Source of the DNA: Sphingobacterium athyrii | Lineage (GTDB): Bacteria; Bacteroidota; Bacteroidia; Sphingobacteriales; Sphingobacteriaceae | Reading direction: 5' to 3' | DNA: 64,000 bases | Assembly: GCF_003071065.1 (NCBI RefSeq) | Contig: NZ_QCXX01000008.1 | Coordinates: 124,001-188,000 of the forward strand | Shown here: piece after piece, positions 62,593-64,000 of the stretch | Position numbering within the stretch: position 1 is the stretch's first letter | Layout: every line of letters begins with the position of its first letter | Translations under genes and position numbers: made by a program | Notes under the pieces: model-generated | Seen by the model: only the letters and a program-made list of their open reading frames with translations | Databases searched by the model: none | What the model was told of the DNA's origin: nothing

Positions 62593-63375
62593 ATGACTAT
62601 ACTGGATAAAATCATTGAACGAAAAAGAATAGAAGTAGAAAAAGCGAAAGCCTTAGTTCCATTCGAAGAGCTGTTGAACTATCCCTATTTCAACGTAGCC
62701 TGTCTTTCGTTACGGGAATCTATATTAGATCCTGAAAAAACAGGAATTATAGCTGAATATAAACGAGCGTCTCCCTCAAAAGGAGATATCAACAGTACAG
62801 CAAAGGTCGAAGATGTTGTCAAGGCTTATGAAGAAGCTGGTGCCTCGGCGGTATCTGTGCTGACCGATGGGGAGTTTTTCAAGGGCAATCTGGAAGATCT
62901 TTCCAAAGCAAGGGAAGCAATTAACATCCCTATTTTGCGCAAAGAATTCATTGTGGACAAATATCAGATTACTGAGGCCAAGGCTTATGGTGCTGATGTT
63001 ATCCTTTTAATAGCAGCATGTCTAAAAAAAGAAGAAGTGCAGGAATTTGCTGCTTATGCTCATCAATTGGGCCTTAATGTTTTGCTTGAAGTACACAACG
63101 AACAGGAACTGTTGGATAATCTTTTTGACGACATTGATGCCATCGGTGTCAATAACAGAAACCTAAAAGATTTCACCGTCGATCTACAACATTCGTATGA
63201 TCTTTTGGATAAGATTCCATCCGAATACATCAAAGTGTCTGAAAGTGGCATCTCCGATCCCAAGACGATTAAAGCATTAAAAAAGGCTGGTTTCCAAAGC
63301 TTTTTAATCGGTGAAAATTTTATGAAAACCACAGATCCGGGGAAAGCGATCAAGGATTTCGTAAAAGAAATTTAG
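62593..63375 (+). CDS. trpC: Indole-3-glycerol phosphate synthase
   Basis: 260 residues, a (beta/alpha)8 barrel enzyme that closes the indole ring. Motifs are IIAEYKRASPSKG (catalytic Lys), LTDGEFFKGNLEDL, ILRKEFIVDKYQI, IGVNNRNLKDF and VSESGISDP. It starts 16 bp after trpG. trpD, trpF, trpB and trpA do not follow; the operon ends here. Confidence 0.97.
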   Translation: MTILDKIIERKRIEVEKAKALVPFEELLNYPYFNVACLSLRESILDPEKTGIIAEYKRASPSKGDINSTAKVEDVVKAYEEAGASAVSVLTDGEFFKGNLEDLSKAREAINIPILRKEFIVDKYQITEAKAYGADVILLIAACLKKEEVQEFAAYAHQLGLNVLLEVHNEQELLDNLFDDIDAIGVNNRNLKDFTVDLQHSYDLLDKIPSEYIKVSESGISDPKTIKALKKAGFQSFLIGENFMKTTDPGKAIKDFVKEI

Positions 63376-63404
63376 AAATTATTTAAAACGAATCTAAATA
63401 AGCC

Positions 63405-63412
63405 TATCTTTG
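63405..63412 (+). promoter_or_regulatory. -7 element of the sigma factor gene
   Basis: TATCTTTG, exact TAnnTTTG, with TTTA at 63382-63385 (19-nt spacer) as -33. The sigma factor therefore has its own promoter after trpC. Confidence 0.6.
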
Positions 63413-63435
63413 CGTCAGAACAGCGAACTGGTATT

Positions 63436-63951
63436 TTGGAAAAAGAGTTTTTTATTATAGATAAAGCAGGTTTTGAGCAAATATATCTTCAACACTGGGA
63501 AGGTATGTTTGCCTTTTGCCTGAGCAGCATCAAAGATGAAGAACATTCCAAGGAAATTGTACAGGATGTTTTCAAATCACTCTGGGAACGGCGTGATGAA
63601 CTTCGTCTCATCGAGGTTGAACGGTATCTGATCAGATCAGTAAAACTCAAAACATTTGAATACATTCGCAATAAAGTATCGCGGCAGCAACACCTGGACA
63701 ACATTTCAAATACAAGAGAAGAGCATTACGTAGATAATTCGCTGATCGCTGATGAACTGGCCAAGAAAATATCAAATCTGATCGATACTCTGCCCAAACA
63801 ATGTAAAAATGTCTTCCGCATGAGCAGAGAACAGGGGCTCACCAACAAGGAAATTGCACATAAGCTCTATATTTCAGAAAGAGCGGTAGAATATCATATT
63901 TCACGAGCATTAAAAACATTAAAAACAGAACTAACGGAATATATATCCTAA
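63436..63951 (+). CDS. ECF-type RNA polymerase sigma factor
   Basis: 171 residues from a TTG start (no ATG is available upstream in the open frame). Region 2 (HWEGMFAFCLSSIKDEEHSKEIVQDVFKSLWERRDEL) and region 4 (LPKQCKNVFRMSREQGLTNKEIAHKL, YHISRALKTLK) are present, the normal two-domain ECF layout. In Bacteroidota such sigma factors are usually followed by a FecR-like anti-sigma factor and a TonB-dependent receptor; the next gene lies beyond the window. Confidence 0.93.
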   Translation: MEKEFFIIDKAGFEQIYLQHWEGMFAFCLSSIKDEEHSKEIVQDVFKSLWERRDELRLIEVERYLIRSVKLKTFEYIRNKVSRQQHLDNISNTREEHYVDNSLIADELAKKISNLIDTLPKQCKNVFRMSREQGLTNKEIAHKLYISERAVEYHISRALKTLKTELTEYIS

Positions 63952-63976
63952 ATTTAGCTATACAAAAGAAATCCTG

Positions 63977-63984
63977 TACTTTTG
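63977..63984 (+). promoter_or_regulatory. -7 element for a gene beyond the window
   Basis: TACTTTTG, exact TAnnTTTG, 16 bp before the window end. Probably drives the gene after the sigma factor. Confidence 0.45.
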
Positions 63985-64000
63985 TCAGGAAGTATATCAT

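Noticed and set aside
1..64000. CRISPR arrays, rRNA genes, prophage genes, integrases
   Set aside because: No regularly spaced repeats, rRNA segments, phage structural genes or recombinase signatures were seen on either strand.

Overview
The window looks like a chromosomal segment of a Bacteroidota bacterium close to Sphingobacterium/Pedobacter (family-level inference). Support: promoter elements of the Bacteroidota type (TTTG, about 20 nt, TAnnTTTG) before many genes; a hybrid two-component regulator beside exported glycosidases; an IPExxxVDY-type protein before pyruvate kinase; an ECF-like sigma factor at the right edge; moderate-to-low GC and few Shine-Dalgarno sequences.

Region by region: (1) 1-11.8 kb, carbohydrate use: the 3' part of a hybrid sensor/AraC regulator, a GH88-like and a GH95-like exported hydrolase in one operon, a Tat-exported Gfo/Idh/MocA oxidoreductase, a 1133-residue HEAT-repeat protein with two 3-keto-disaccharide-hydrolase (DUF1080) domains, and a ROK regulator. 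(2) 11.8-31.6 kb, mostly core genes: CoA-binding protein, serine hydrolase lipoprotein, pyruvate dehydrogenase E1alpha and E2, acpP-fabF-rnc-hisS, IPExxxVDY-pyk, a sensor kinase/OmpR pair, metE under a SAM-I riboswitch, small regulators, ssb and a lipoprotein. (3) 31.9-44.5 kb, an envelope-stress-like island: an XRE regulator divergent from a YbjN-PspA-DUF4177-YqiJ-flotillin-AAA ATPase operon, with palindromes in the shared promoter. The last 128 bp of the ATPase gene recur 2.4 kb downstream and bracket two AT-rich genes of unknown function. (4) 44.6-45.6 kb: a YoeB-type toxin-antitoxin pair, a HigA antitoxin stub and a perfect 20-bp inverted repeat. (5) 45.7-52.5 kb, a lipid operon with the four components of E. 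coli ynbABCD (CDP-alcohol phosphatidyltransferase, CdsA-like, PAP2/dual-specificity phosphatase, hydrolase-methyltransferase fusion) plus a patatin and a short-chain dehydrogenase. (6) 52.5-57.7 kb: a possible small RNA unit, a TPM-domain protein, gluconate permease and sugar kinase, and a decayed tRNA-Thr. (7) 57.7-64 kb: ABC-F ATPase, trmD, then a trp operon (trpE, chorismate mutase-like gene, trpG, trpC) behind a ribosome-mediated attenuator whose leader peptide has three consecutive Trp codons, and a sigma factor.

How the genes work together (inference unless stated): region 1 would sense and cleave uronide-containing or 3-oxidised glycosides. The island in region 3 joins three membrane-associated families (PspA, NfeD/YqiJ, flotillin) to a giant AAA+ ATPase under one regulator. 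Region 5 has activation (CdsA), head-group transfer, dephosphorylation, oxidation/reduction, acyl hydrolysis and methyl transfer steps, which suits synthesis and remodelling of an unidentified phospholipid. The best candidates for undescribed biology are regions 3 and 5 and the duplicated ATPase end; the most completely readable regulatory device is the trp attenuator. All calls come from reading the sequence; no database search was possible.
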